A stretch of DNA of 64,000 bases from Dipteris shenzhenensis (taxonomy: Eukaryota; Polypodiophyta; Polypodiopsida; Gleicheniales). Position numbers and translations under genes: made by a program. The notes under the pieces are model-generated. The model was not told the origin of the DNA, did not search any database, and worked only from the letters and a program-made list of their open reading frames with translations. Shown here piece by piece: positions 33,096 through 44,516 of the stretch (position 1 is the first letter of the stretch; every line of letters begins with the position of its first letter). The stretch is taken from assembly GCA_047967505.1 (NCBI GenBank), contig CM106541.1, one strand, 5' to 3'.

Positions 33096-34171
33096 GATGC
33101 AAATGAAGCAAAAATCCCAAATGCTAGTGCCTACAAGAGAGAATCACACCAAATACCAGGTGCACCCAAATGTGTATGCCACAATAGAGTGAAATATCAC
33201 CAAAACTCATGTCTCAAAGCATCTGACTCATGTGCATATACTATGCATCCATATGAGCAAATTTGGCCCAAAAGAAAATGCCAATTGCAATGGCAATCCA
33301 AAATGCCAATAAGTGCAAGCATAAACACCGTCCACTGGCATATGCATTAATAATATCTCATCCAAGAGAGCATAGCACTATCAGTGCATCACCTGCAATG
33401 TGTCAAAGCTATCCCTCAACATAAAATAGCATCCATGTGCAAAGCATCCATAAAAATAGCATCCCACAAGGCAATTTGGGCCTATTAGTGCATCCAATAA
33501 GGACCGCAATGCATCCAAATGGCCTATAAATCATCCACTACAACCTAATGCACACCACGAATGAGCGCACACTGCTCAAACTACAACCAGAGTGATCTGC
33601 ATAAGGTATGCTCAAGAAATCATAGTCCCACAGTAATGACCGCTACTAAAAATAGAACCTGAGATGCCTCAAAACATGGGTGCCATTGCATAATCAGACT
33701 CAGTAAGGAAATCTGCAAATATCTCTCTTCTGCTAAAACTCCAAAATCCCAACCGATGAGTGAGAAATGGGAGTCAATACTTATCCACTGCCATGTGGCA
33801 TAAATCTAAGGTTTCAAAACCTTAGAATGAAAAATGCATAACAGAGAGACGAAATTGGATACACAGAGATCTATAACTCTAAAAATCCTCCACCGAATCG
33901 CATAAGAATTGACAGGTAGGGGTTTTTGGGCGTCTGGAATGCAATGAGATAGACGGTTTTGGAAATCGTGGTCTCAATCACTGGGTCCAAGACATGGACT
34001 GAAAAACGTTTTTTGGAAATAGAGCTATTTGTAAACTCCATCGGAGTGCGAATGATGAGCAACATAGAAGTTTTAGGACCTCCTGAGTCCACCGGAACTG
34101 ACAGATCTACAAATGGTTGCTCCAAACTTGAGTTCCAACACCCGGGCAAAAAAACGCAGAAACTGACACAG
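33096..34171. other. Element E leader, non-coding
   Basis: Untranslated region between the 5' LTR and gag; unusually long (about 1 kb). Short frames only. Confidence 0.55.
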
Positions 34172-34541
34172 TGAGTTAGAAATCTAATGAAATGATCCCA
34201 TATTCAAGAATGCAGGTGTTTCCACTTAACAGGCTCTCAAAACCACTTCACAAGACCAAAGTGACTTTTCTAAAGGTTCCTCCAAGGTCTTTGCACACTT
34301 GGATGTAAGTAAAGTCACCCACAAAGCTTCCCACAGAGCTTCTCCTTCCTCCCACAGAGCTTCTCCTTCCTCCCACAAAGCAAGAACGGAAGAGGGAATG
34401 GAAGAGGGAGAGAGAGAAATAGAGAGCCACACAAGTTTTGCTGGGTGCAAAACACCCTAATCTTCTTTTTCATTCATTTATATATGTGTTTGAGTATTGT
34501 ACATAACCGGGGTAAAGGCACAGTGACCTTTAAACCCCACA
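34172..34541 (-). repeat. 5' LTR of element E (left edge uncertain)
   Basis: The end matches the LTR at 28995. A 24-bp block (CCACAGAGCTTCTCCTTCCT) is repeated two and a half times at 34325-34378. The start near 34172 is chosen for its TGAG and is a guess; no clear primer site was found. Confidence 0.55.
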
Positions 34542-35003
34542 ATGGCAACCTCATATCTACTTTTGCAAGATGTAAGATGGAGTCAAATAATAAAGTTTCT
34601 TAATTGGTCATGCAAGAAACATTAGAGTTTGGTAGCTTTGGACCTACAAGCTAATAAATGCTATTTTGCCAATTCAATGCCAAGATATCATGGCAATGTG
34701 TTAGTGTAAGTATATAACTTTCATGGTACACTTACTCTTAATGCATTGTAACTTTCATGGTATGCATCTTTTGTGATGCATTTATTCATTCCCTTGTATG
34801 TTATGATGGATAGGTCCACATTAAGGTTAATAAGTGCAATTGAACAAGTCACAAACTATGATGGTGACTTGCAAGAAGAAATGGACTTACAACGATGCAA
34901 GGTTGTAGAGAAAAATGATCCATACAACTATGGGTGGAGAGTGCGCTACAACTGCAAGTTGCTCCTCGATGAAATATTTGGTGTGTAGGGCTCACAATCC
35001 TCA
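34542..35003 (+). pseudogene. Unknown gene remnant after element E
   Basis: Contains an open stretch at 34773-34988 (RSTLRLISAIEQVTNYDG, NYGWRVRYNCKLLLDEIFG). It may continue the broken gene at 24736-28808 that element E split, but no exon junction across the insertion could be shown. Confidence 0.3.
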
Positions 35004-35552
35004 ATGTCTACATATTTTGATGTAGAACTATATACATTTGTGGCTCATACTATTCGATTTATAATTGCTCAATCTTCAATTAAAATAATTGAGACACCCA
35101 AGTATGCATCAAAGACTCTCAAGGAAGTAGAGACTCAATATAGTCTCAATCCATCACAGCCTTTGAAGGAGTCTACTCCTGAAGCATCACAATCGACTCC
35201 AGCCACCGCAAAAGTTGAGATTCAACATGCCCTTGAGGAGTTTAAACTCGAAGCATCAGAAGGGATTCCACTCATGGAAGTAAAGACTCAATCTACCATC
35301 AAAGAATCATACCATTTTGGGGAGTCTATGCCCAAAGCATCCCAGCAAAGTCCACGAGTGGAAGTAGAGACTCATTCTATGCCACGGGCATCACACCCTC
35401 CCGAGGAGTCTATGCCCAAGGAATCACCGTCTACCCCACACTCAAAAGTAGAGATCCAATATATGCCTGGGGAATCACAACCTCCACTAGATTCTATGCC
35501 TAAACCATCACAATGGAGTCCACACTCGGAAGTAGACAACTTCTATGCATGA
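35004..35552 (+). CDS. Hypothetical low-complexity protein with 28-residue repeats
   Basis: An open frame of about 180 residues. The first 30 residues may be folded (FVAHTIRFIIAQSS). The rest is a degenerate repeat of about 28 residues with the core E-S-M-P-K-x-S-x-x-S-P-H-S-K-V-E; two neighbouring units begin MPRASHPPEESMPK and MPGESQPPLDSMPK. Rich in Ser, Pro and Glu, so probably disordered. The repeat goes on past the stop to about 35650 (KASQWSPQ-like words), so the stop at 35550 may be secondary. No family recognised; it may be a tail exon of the broken gene upstream. Confidence 0.4.
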   Translation: MSTYFDVELYTFVAHTIRFIIAQSSIKIIETPKYASKTLKEVETQYSLNPSQPLKESTPEASQSTPATAKVEIQHALEEFKLEASEGIPLMEVKTQSTIKESYHFGESMPKASQQSPRVEVETHSMPRASHPPEESMPKESPSTPHSKVEIQYMPGESQPPLDSMPKPSQWSPHSEVDNFYA

Positions 35553-35659
35553 AGGAAGAGTCCATATACACCTAAAGCATCAAAGCTTCAAGAGATAGAG
35601 TCTACTTCCAAAGCATCACAATGGAGTCCACAGGAAGCATCAAAATCCACTTCATTGTG

Positions 35660-38473
35660 AAGCTTTATGATGGGGTTTGGCATGTACATGAGTTATTTTT
35701 TGAAGTAGAAAAACTTTATTGGCAAGTGATACATGTAAAAGTGCAAAATCACAAAACTTTATATTTGTGATTTTGTTGCGCAAAATGTTATTTTGCTTGA
35801 TTGTGTTAAATGTGAATACATAATGGTCATTCATCATGGATACATATTAAATGTGTGACTTGTTTTCCTTCTCTCACAAAGTTATTTTGGTTGATTTTGC
35901 GACTAAAAACAATAAGATAACTCAAATCATACTATAGGGTCAAAGTTTATAACATTATAGAGTCATAAGAGCCACACTACATGAGAATTTGCTACTTAAA
36001 AATAAATTGTATTAGCAATTCTAGTATGATCTGCTCAGCCCTACCAAACTTGTTGCAAAGAATACAAAGTAAGATTAACGACTATTAGAGGCTACATAGG
36101 CCGAGATCACACTAGAAGATCTCATCATTAGTATCTCTTATACTACGTCTAGTTGTAATTTTTGAAGGTGTTTCCTAAACATCATTATAAACATTAAGAG
36201 AGTTTACAACTGCTGGGCTAGAGCCTAGGCTGTCTTCTAGGGTAGCAAGGTGCTAAGGTCTTTGGACGTAGGGTCTACATGTGGACTCAGTGATCTAGAG
36301 ATATCCGACAGATAGTAGAAGTACCTTGTGGTAGGATCAGAGGACCACATCCTAGTGGGACTTTAGATCTATCTCTTTTGTATTGTGTCCATAGCCTTGG
36401 ACAGAAATATATTGTTTTTGGTGGTTTTTATATCTAGTTGGATCATTGTCTATTTACTAGTGTGCACATATATTTGAAGCGCATAAAGTTAAGAAGTTTG
36501 TGATTCCACCCACACACACTATGTGAGCTCGCCTGTACATTACTTTCAATATAGATCATGTTACACATGTGAACTTGTATATTATGATACGCTTCAAAAT
36601 AATGATCACCTATGAACCTATTGTGGACATAGATTCTATGCAAGAATACGATAATTGCAAAAGTGTCCATAGAAATTTTAAGCCACCAAGTGTTTCTAAC
36701 AACAGCATAAAACAAATACAACATAAAAGCATTCATACATCACGGACCAATGACCTTGACAATGATTTTATCTCTTTATTGTAGCAAAATCCACAATTAT
36801 CCAAGTTTCAAGTATGCTCAATGTTCTTAAAAGAACACCCACAATTAAACATGACAACCTACTCTACAGTTAAATACTTACACTACATACTGCAAAAAGG
36901 AAAAATATGTACAAACAAACAATCTCTAAAGCAAAACCATATTCAGCAACAATATATTGGAAAACTTGAGCCTTCTCTTAATACCACTTACAATTGTGAT
37001 GAATAGGCCATCATAAAAAGATTTGAGACACTCCTATACATACTTTCTTTTGCTGCTGCAAATGGTTGTCATTTTCTTTCTTTCAATTGAAAGAGCATTG
37101 CTCAAAAGGGAGAAATTTCCTTGAGTGTGAATTACAAATACAATTAAAATGTAGTGAAAACAAACACGCAAAAAGTTGCATGTGTAGTGAAAATGATTAC
37201 GGGTATGTTGAAAAGAAATGGCAAGGTAGTAGTACCTAATCAGAATGATCTCAGGCGCAGTAGATGACACAATGACAACAAGCATAGCAATAAAGTGTAA
37301 ACTTGAGTACAAATCAATTTATACGAGTGGGTACAGTCAACCATATAATGTATTGAAATCTTTGCACATTCTTACGCAAACACCACTCTACAAAAAGTAT
37401 AAAGTTGAGATCTCAAATATGGATCTCACAATTTTGTTTAATCTATAAAATAAATAAAACAAATCACTTGTACATGGTTTCATAGGCTCGAGCGAATGTT
37501 TTGACAGCACATCTAATATTATAACAAAAGCACCTTCACAAGAATACCATCCACTTGGATTTTTCAAAGATCAAGACTGTGGAGAATAAAGCTTTTATAT
37601 GGCAATGAGAGAGAAAACAACAACAAAAGAAAGACTTAGCTACCAAAAAATAGTACAAGGGGAATTAACAAACCAAGACCGATGATTTGTTACACGCATT
37701 GCTGATATACTTTTCAAAGAAATCAAAGTTATTATCCAACAAATTGCATCGTCGTCAGGGATCCGACTTTGAAAAGGAAAACTCAAAAATATAATCATTT
37801 ATGCATGGGCTATTTAAACAAAATCAAACCTCAATCGAATATTATGATCAGACATAGGCTATACGAGGAGACGGCTAGACTCCATACGTACTTTGCACTT
37901 TGTTGCAGGTAGACGGTTGGTGTTCGAGGCAACCAATTGGGAACCTTTGCAACAAGCTCTACAAATGCTAGCAAAAGATAATAATACCCAAGACAATAGA
38001 AAAGATAACATGCATAAACTAATTAGACAAGACCCCATTTTATATGTGCAAGTTAACTACTCACATACGGCTGCTTCGCTTATAGACTTCTAAAACACGA
38101 ACAAGGAAGAAGATAGATCACCATAACACTCTATAATGCATATCTCTCATATCAAGAATGAAAGGAGTTAGATAGCATGCGTACAAGATAATAGTTGGGA
38201 ACTATTTGAGAACAATCAATAGTTGTGTCTAACCTACCCGCGCATACCTCTCACGCTCATTGCTACTAACCCGCATAGTGTTGCTAACCTACATGATTAT
38301 GCAATAACACAATGCATGGGGATGCATTATCCTACTATTAATCGATCCCATATATTCTTACCAAAAAAAGAAATAGTTTTTTACCTTATTAACAATGCCT
38401 CTCACATCCAAGAGTAGTGCTTTAGCGATTTTTAACTTGGGGATCCTTTTTTGCTTATTGATTCCAAAACGGG

Positions 38474-38475
<2 letters not shown>
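35660..38475. other. AT-rich non-coding stretch
   Basis: No frame with protein-like composition, no LTRs and no RNA gene recognised on either strand. Confidence 0.5.

Positions 38476-38529
<54 letters not shown>
38476..38529. repeat. (CT)n microsatellite with CT-rich tail
   Basis: About 27 CT units, followed to 38620 by C/T-rich sequence. Confidence 0.97.
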
Positions 38530-38532
<3 letters not shown>

Positions 38533-39003
38533 CCTCATCCCTCCCCCTCTCATCATTCCCACACTCTCCCCACCTCTCCTTCTCTCCCATCGTTTCCCCC
38601 CCCCCTCTCTCTCTATTCCCTCATTATACCCAATTATTTTTAAACAAATTATCTTTATTTATTTGGTATGTGATACATCATCATCTTGGTGTCATGGTAG
38701 TAGAGTTTTCTTTTCTTTTCTTTTTGGGACACATCATCAAGCCATGTCACCCTACCACATCAACCTATGTTAGCATCATGCTATCACATGTACATGGTCA
38801 TCATGCTGGTGTCCACATCATGCTACCACATCATATGCCACATCATCTCTCACATGATCAACATGCATGACTATGTTCCTCACGTAGGGAAATTTGTTGA
38901 TAGGCCTGCTCATTGTTGGCCAAATAATACATTACCATTGGGCTATCAAACATTATATGTAATTATAGGAAGAAATATTAGTAATAAGCAAGAACAATAT
39001 CTA

Positions 39004-39240
39004 TTTTCCAAAAGGGTATCACTTTTTGTGGAAAATGAGCTTTTGTAGATCTAAAAATCAAAGACTGTTTCTCTTTCCATGCTCGACCTTTCTCATAGGA
39101 AGTATTCAACAAAAGGTTCTCCCATGTTGTGGTTATAGCTCAAAAATTGATCATGGTTCCTTTGCAACTAAGCACTTGAAGACAAAATGTCATTTTTCAA
39201 AGGGCATAACTTTTTGTGGATAAGGAATTTTTGAAAGGTG
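39004..39240. repeat. Two-copy repeat, about 189 bp apart
   Basis: TTCCAAAAGGGTATCACTTTTTGTGG near 39005 matches TTTCAAAGGGCATAACTTTTTGTGG near 39194, with related sequence after each. The rest of 38621-40254 shows no gene. Confidence 0.7.
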
Positions 39241-40254
39241 TAAAAAGCAAACTTGTTCCAATTTTTGCTCTCTATACATAATGCCAAAATAGGAAGGGAA
39301 GATTATGAAGGTGGACATACCGAAAGGTTAGAGTTATAGCAATGCCAACTGACATGCCAAGGCAAGTCAATGTTGCACAATCAAGTGATAGAGGTAGTAT
39401 TGAATGCAAAAATGACACCTTAAGCACATTGTGGATCCACTCAAGCAAAAACGATAGTGGAAATGAAACTTGGAGGCAGGTGTGAATGCAGCAAGACGTT
39501 CACAACAAGCAATGAAACTTGGAGACAAGTGTTGGAGTAGTGATTCAGTAATGCCAAGTCTTAAAATGTGTGGCACTCATGATAGGATGTCACACACTTG
39601 TAAATACCATTAATGTTCTACCATGGAAGATGGTGGAGTGGTGATTCTGAAACACAAGCTAGAAAAATGTGTGCCACTAATAAAAGGATGTGGTATGTTC
39701 ATAAATGTCTTTATTCTATTAAATTTTAAGGGGGTTATTAAGAAACATTTTAAAGGGGGGTTTGAAAAAAATATTATAATGTTTTTGACTTGCAAAAGAT
39801 ATATTACAATGTGAAAGATTGATCACATACAACTGCAAAACTGTCAAAGAGTTAGGACACTTAGCATCCATCATTTGATCTCATACAAATGGATAACTAT
39901 TTAATACTTAATATATTTGTTCCTAAGGGGTTTGCCCTTAGGAAATTATTAAAATTTTAATTTATGTGCTTTCTTACAAAAATACAAATATACTTATTCA
40001 CTAAAGAATGTTTATCTAATGGTGTAGAAAATGTTTTTTTTAATCTATTAACATTGCATTTAAATAAAATTGTCTCAAAACTTAGTGTTGCCTTACATTG
40101 TTTTTGTTTAAATGTAATATTTTGATATCATAAATATTTTTTCTCTTTCAAAAACAATGGGTTAAAATACATGGATACAAGTGAATATGTGATTTCCGAA
40201 CATGTTTGAGGAGTGGATTTGATTGGGCACATGGTCCAAAGTTCCAGTGAAAAC

Positions 40255-40374
40255 ATCAATCCTATTAAACATGCTTTATTGTACACATGATGGAATGGAC
40301 TATTGGTCTTGAATATCAACCTCGCTAAACATACCTTTTTGTACACATGATGGAAGGGACTAGTGGTCTTGAAG
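40255..40374. repeat. Two-copy tandem repeat, 60 bp
   Basis: TTGTACACATGATGGAA-GGACTA-TGGTCTTGAA occurs twice exactly 60 bp apart. Confidence 0.88.
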
Positions 40375-40832
40375 GAAAGTAATTGATGTACTTTCCTTCC
40401 ACCTCATGTCCTAAATGAATTCACCTTTTCTCCCTCTCTGTTGAGCACCCAATCTCTCATTCTCCCTGTATCACTAGACATAACCTTCAACGTTCATCCC
40501 TGTCGTGCTCCTTTCCTCTTCAATCTCCCTTGCCTCTTCGCCATGCGTTCTTGTTTCGAATTGCTACAACAGCTCCACCGGGCTTGTGCTACATATGAAT
40601 CGCAGGCTTGTGACACCTTCGAGTCACCAGGCTTGTGCTACATCAGACAAACCTTGAATACGACCAAGTAAGATTCATTTTTTGTGTGTTCCCTTTCCCC
40701 TATTCTGCCGGTGGAATAGGGGATGGAGCATGTACTAACAACTATGGGCGGGATTCATAGAAGCCTCTTCCCCCCTATTCCGCCGATAGAATAGGGGATT
40801 GAGCATGTCCATCCTTAGAAGGTCCTGAGGTA

Positions 40833-40911
40833 TGGAGCATGTCCATCCTTAGAATAGGGGATGGAGCATGTCCATCCTTAGAATAGGGGATGGAGCATGT
40901 CCATCCTTAGA
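40833..40911. repeat. Tandem repeat, 31 bp, about 2.5 copies
   Basis: ATGGAGCATGTCCATCCTTAGAA-AGGGG follows itself; it is one flank class of the hairpin array. Confidence 0.9.
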
Positions 40912-41596
40912 AGATTCATAGAAGCCTCTTTCCCCCTATTCCACTGACGGAATAGGGGATGGAGCATGTGTGAGCAAGGAAGGGAAGGATAAATAGAAGC
41001 CTCTTTCCCCCTATTCCGTTGGCGAAATAGGGGATGGAGCATTGTAGCCTTTGGCATCCATTGAAGGCCCTGAGGCATCCTTTGGCATCCTATGAAGGTC
41101 CTGAGGCATTGCAGTCTTTGGCATCCATTAGCATCCATTGCCATCCTTTGGCATCCATTGGAATCCACTGCCATCCTTTGGCATCCATTCACATTCTTTG
41201 GCATCCATTGGCATCCATTGCCATTCTTTGGCACCCTTGGGTGACCATAGGCTGCCATTGGGCATCCTCTTTCCCCCTATTCCACTGGTAGAATAGGGGG
41301 AAAGAGACCTATAATATCATGGGTGGCTACCATGTAGCTCCCTATGCATCAATGAGCCCAAGGATCCTTATGCTTGGGCATCCATGAGCTTGATCTTGCA
41401 TGGGTGACCATGAGCTTGGGCATATATGACCTTGAGCATCCACATGCATCATTGGGCATCCACAGCCATCCTTGGGCTTCCACATGCATCCATTGGCATC
41501 CATTGGCTTCCATTGCCATTCTTTGTCATCCTTTGGTATCCTAGGGTGACCATAGGCATCCATTGGTCATCCTCTTTCCCCCTATTCGACCGGCGG

Positions 41597-41720
41597 TTGG
41601 AGCATGTCCTAATGAGGAAGAGCCTAGATTTTGAAGGCCTCTTTCCCCCTATTCCACTGACGGAATAGGGGGAAAGAGGCCTTCAAAATCTAGGCTCTTC
41701 CTCATTAGGACATGCTCCAA
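41597..41720. repeat. Perfect inverted repeat, 59-bp arms, 6-bp spacer
   Basis: 41597-41655 is the exact reverse complement of 41662-41720; the spacer is ACTGAC. The tip is the array's shared CCCCCTATTCC/GGAATAGGGGG. Confidence 0.97.
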
Positions 41721-41869
41721 CCCCTATTCTGTTGTGGCGGAATAGGGGGAAGGAGGATGCCCAATGGATTTATTGGGTCATGCACATGGCCTATGGGCAT
41801 TGGATGTACATGGCATTGGGCATTGGATGCAGCTTATGGTAGCTCATGGATGCATAGGGGAGCCTGCAT

Positions 41870-41961
41870 GGGCAGCCACCCATGATATCAGAGGTCTCTC
41901 TCCCCCTATTCTGTTAGCAGAATAGGGGGAGAGAGACCTCTAATATCATGGGTGGCTACCC
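41870..41961. repeat. Inverted repeat, 44-bp arms, two mismatches
   Basis: 41870-41913 pairs with 41918-41961 around TTAG; mismatches are GGGCAG/GGGTAG and ATATCAG/ATATTAG. Confidence 0.95.
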
Positions 41962-43112
41962 ATTCAGTCCCATCTCATTGCTCCAAATGCCCATATCATT
42001 TCTCAAAATGCCCATCTCATTGCTCCAAACGAGCTCCAAACGCCCATCTCATTGCTCCAAATGTCCATCTCATTGCTCCAATTTCCCATATCATTGCTCA
42101 CCTCATTGCTTCCCTACCCTATTCCACCGGTGGAATAGGGGGAGAGGCATTGCTAGTTTCAAATGCTTGGGTGAAGCTAATTTCTCATATGAGCTCCGAA
42201 TATAGCCATCCAAGTACTCAAATCAACCGGCACAAGTCATCTAGATCCATATACATGGTTAGATTTTTCAAATTATATCTTATTAAAAAAATTTATAAGA
42301 AGTTTATGTATACCATCACCCTTTAAAGCCTTAAAAATGGTAGCATGGGCTAATATTTGCAACTTTATGTTGGGGAATAGGGGGAGAGGTCCATCTCATT
42401 ATTGCTCCACATGCCCATCTCATTGCTCCAAATTCCCATCTCATTGCCCACCTCATTGCTTCCCTACCATATTCTGCTAGCATAATAGGGGGAGAGGCCC
42501 ATCTCATTGCCCATATCATTGCTCCAAATGTCCATATCATTGCTCTAGATGTCCATCTCATTGCCCATCTCATTACTTCCCTACCATATTCTGCTGGTGG
42601 AATAGGGGGAGAGGCCCATCTCATTGCTCCAAATCCCCATCTCATTGCTCCAAATGCCCATCTCATTGCACACCTCATTGCATTATTTGGCATCCATTGG
42701 CATTCTTTGGCATCCTTTGGCATCCTTGGGCATCCTTTGGCATACATAGGCATCCTCTTTCCCCCTATTCTAGCAGCGGAATAGAGGGAAAGAGGATGCC
42801 CAATGGATGCCTATGGTCATGTACATTGTACCTTGGGTTTTGTTTTTCTCATGGATGTAGCATTGTATGTAGCCCCTTTCATGGGGGATGCCTATGGGTG
42901 CCTATGGATGCCTATGGGTGCCTATGGATGCATATGGTCATGTATGCCCAAGCTTATGATACCTTGGGATTTCTTTTTCTCATGGATGTAGCATTAGATG
43001 TAGCTCCTTTCTTGGGATGTAGCCTCTTTCATGGATTGGGTGGAGCTAGGGATTGACATTTGATTTCATGCTTTGGATCTAGCTGGGGAGCAACACTTGC
43101 CCAAGCTCATGG

Positions 43113-43265
43113 ATGCATAGGGAGCCACTCAGGAATAGTGGATGTAGCACAGCTGCATGGGCAGCCACCCATGATATCAGAGGTATCTCTCCCCCTATTA
43201 GAGACCTGTGATATCATGGGTGGACAAATCCTATATCCTCTATTCCTGGGTGGCTCCCTATGCAT
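43113..43265. repeat. Nested imperfect inverted repeat
   Basis: 43113-43147 pairs with 43231-43265 with three mismatches in 35, and inside it CCACCCATGATATCA pairs with TGATATCATGGGTGG. The tip is damaged: CCCCCTATT is kept on one side only. Confidence 0.9.
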
Positions 43266-43330
43266 TAATGAATCTAAGGATCCCTAAGCTTGGGCATCCA
43301 TGGGAATCCATGAGCTCTTTACTTTCATAA

Positions 43331-43715
43331 TTCTCTAGTTGCTATGTCAATACTTATTCCTTACTTTACCTCTCAGGTATTTCTCCTTTTGTGATTCTCA
43401 TTTGGGTGGAATAGGCAGATTGTACATTAGGATTTTCTCACAACACGGCTGCTCTTTACTGTTCTTATGATGCTATGTCAATACATGTTCTTGACTTTCA
43501 TGAATCTCTCTTTGCATATTGTTGGTTGGAAGATTGGAAACTAAATTGATTTTTGTATCGGCCCAAGGTACAATATCACCAGGTTTTTCTACCATGGTCA
43601 ATTATATTCTTTGATTGATTCTTCATTCAATAGCTTTCTTTTCCTCAAAATAGAACAAATAAAGAATGATGGCTGAGATCTAATATCCAACTTTGTTTTG
43701 TGTATGTTAGAAGTC
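43331..43715. other. Non-coding, possible promoter or intron side of the next gene
   Basis: The phrase TGCTATGTCAATAC-T-TTC is repeated near 43338 and 43471. No frame or motif to name. Confidence 0.35.
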
Positions 43716-44431
43716 ATGACTAGGTCAGAAAAGAGCAAACCTCCAATAAGAAGAAAAAGACTACCAAAAAGAAGGTGCATGCACTAGCAACACCATCACC
43801 CACATCTGCTGACACACAAGCCAAATCTCCAAATGCAAAGGGGGTTGAAGAGATGTGTGTGGAGAAAGAGTTTGCTACCAAGAAGGACACTAGAAAGGCT
43901 AAGGGTGATGGAGAAGGTGATGAATTTGTCCCTGAATCAATGGATGGTAATGATGGAAGTGATTTTCTTGACTCCATAAGTGTCAACAAAGGAATGGTGC
44001 CTCCATGTATCCCTTTGTGAAGATTACTTATCAACCCTAAGGTGAGATAGCTTAGGAATGGCCTCTCCACTCTTAAGAGAGCATTTGAGATTGAGGGATA
44101 TGTTTCCAAAAAGTGGTCCTTTATTCTTTCAATTGAGATGTGTGATGGGATAGCCAAAGAGGTGGATGATGATATAAGAGCTTCATGGGATAAGCATTGG
44201 CATGCTGAGTTTGAGCATGAGCTTCAACAGACTCTTGCATGGCAATTATTGTCCTGCAAGATGTTATATGTGTGGGAGGGAATCCATCAAACTGCCTCAT
44301 GGATAAGGAGCATTAGGGAGGTCTTTGTTAATAACAAGGCAAGGCATATCAGGATTCATGCACATATTATAGCTCCAGAGGCCGACAATGAGTTGAGGTT
44401 GATTGCAGCTTTGCAAAGATTTAAGTTGTGA
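43716..44431 (+). pseudogene. Unknown gene, first exon, with weak ParB-like box
   Basis: Starts near 43716 (MTRSEKSKPP), shifts frame in a lysine-rich run near 43750, then one frame to 44431 with stops at 44018 (TGA) and about 44048 (TAG). N-terminal part: Lys/Ser/Asp-rich and probably disordered. C-terminal part: FILSIEMCDGIAKEVDDDIR, SWDKHWHAEFEHEL, KMLYVWEGIHQTASWI, RLIAALQRF. The piece W-E-G-I-H-Q-x-A-S-W is close to the D-G-x-H-R-x-x-A-W box of ParB-like folds. It ends at a donor-like GTT/GTGAGTATC. No named family; together with 52746-53220 it forms one broken gene. Confidence 0.5.
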
Positions 44432-44516
44432 GTATCATCTTTCATTCTTCCACTTGTTGTTCCTAGAACATATTTGTACTTTCTACTTTATTGCTAATAT
44501 AGAATACATTGTCTAG

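Larger units (their letters stand above)
28824..34541 (-). mobile_element. Copia element E, nearly full length
   Basis: Gag, protease, integrase, reverse transcriptase and RNase H lie in order on the minus strand. The left LTR ends at 28995 and the right at 34541 (both ...CCCCACA). A 5-bp target duplication with one mismatch fits (AAGGC 28819-28823, ATGGC 34542-34546). The left LTR is shorter (about 172 bp) and seems to carry deletions; the right LTR may start near 34172. Shared parts differ at about 6% of sites, plus a 12-14-bp indel. Frames are broken by a few stops and two frameshifts. It differs from the A/B and D families. Confidence 0.85.
40690..43330. repeat. Array of hairpins sharing the tip CCCCCTATTC / GAATAGGGGG
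   Basis: At least twelve inverted pairs of CCCC(C)TATTC and GAATAGGGG(G), separated by 4-14 bases, occur in 2.6 kb, for example 40697-40722, 40771-40797, 40932-40957, 41007-41033, 41269-41300, 41642-41675, 41727-41756, 41902-41929, 42475-42493, 42588-42611 and 42761-42788. Flanks fall into a few classes (GGGATGGAGCATGTCC; GGAAAGAGGATGCCCAATGG; GAGAGACCTCTAATATCATGG; GAGAGGCCCATCTCATTGC) that appear in mixed pairs. Between hairpins lie short repeats such as CTTTGGCATCCATTGGCATCC and CATTGCTCCAAATGCCCATCT. Open frames here are by-products of the repeats. Confidence 0.85.

Noticed and set aside
28824-34541. Element E as a functional, active retrotransposon
   Set aside because: Several stops, two frameshifts and unequal LTRs exclude an active copy.
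38700-38880. CATCATGCTACCACATCA words as a regular tandem repeat
   Set aside because: Spacing and sequence are too irregular to define a unit.
40878-41258. Minus-strand frame rich in N-G-C-Q-R-M repeats
   Set aside because: It follows the GGCATCCATT short repeats and hairpins exactly; the reading frame is a by-product of repeat composition.
42331-42753. Minus-strand 140-codon frame with GAMRWA repeats
   Set aside because: Same reason: it translates the CATTGCTCCAAATGCCCAT repeats.
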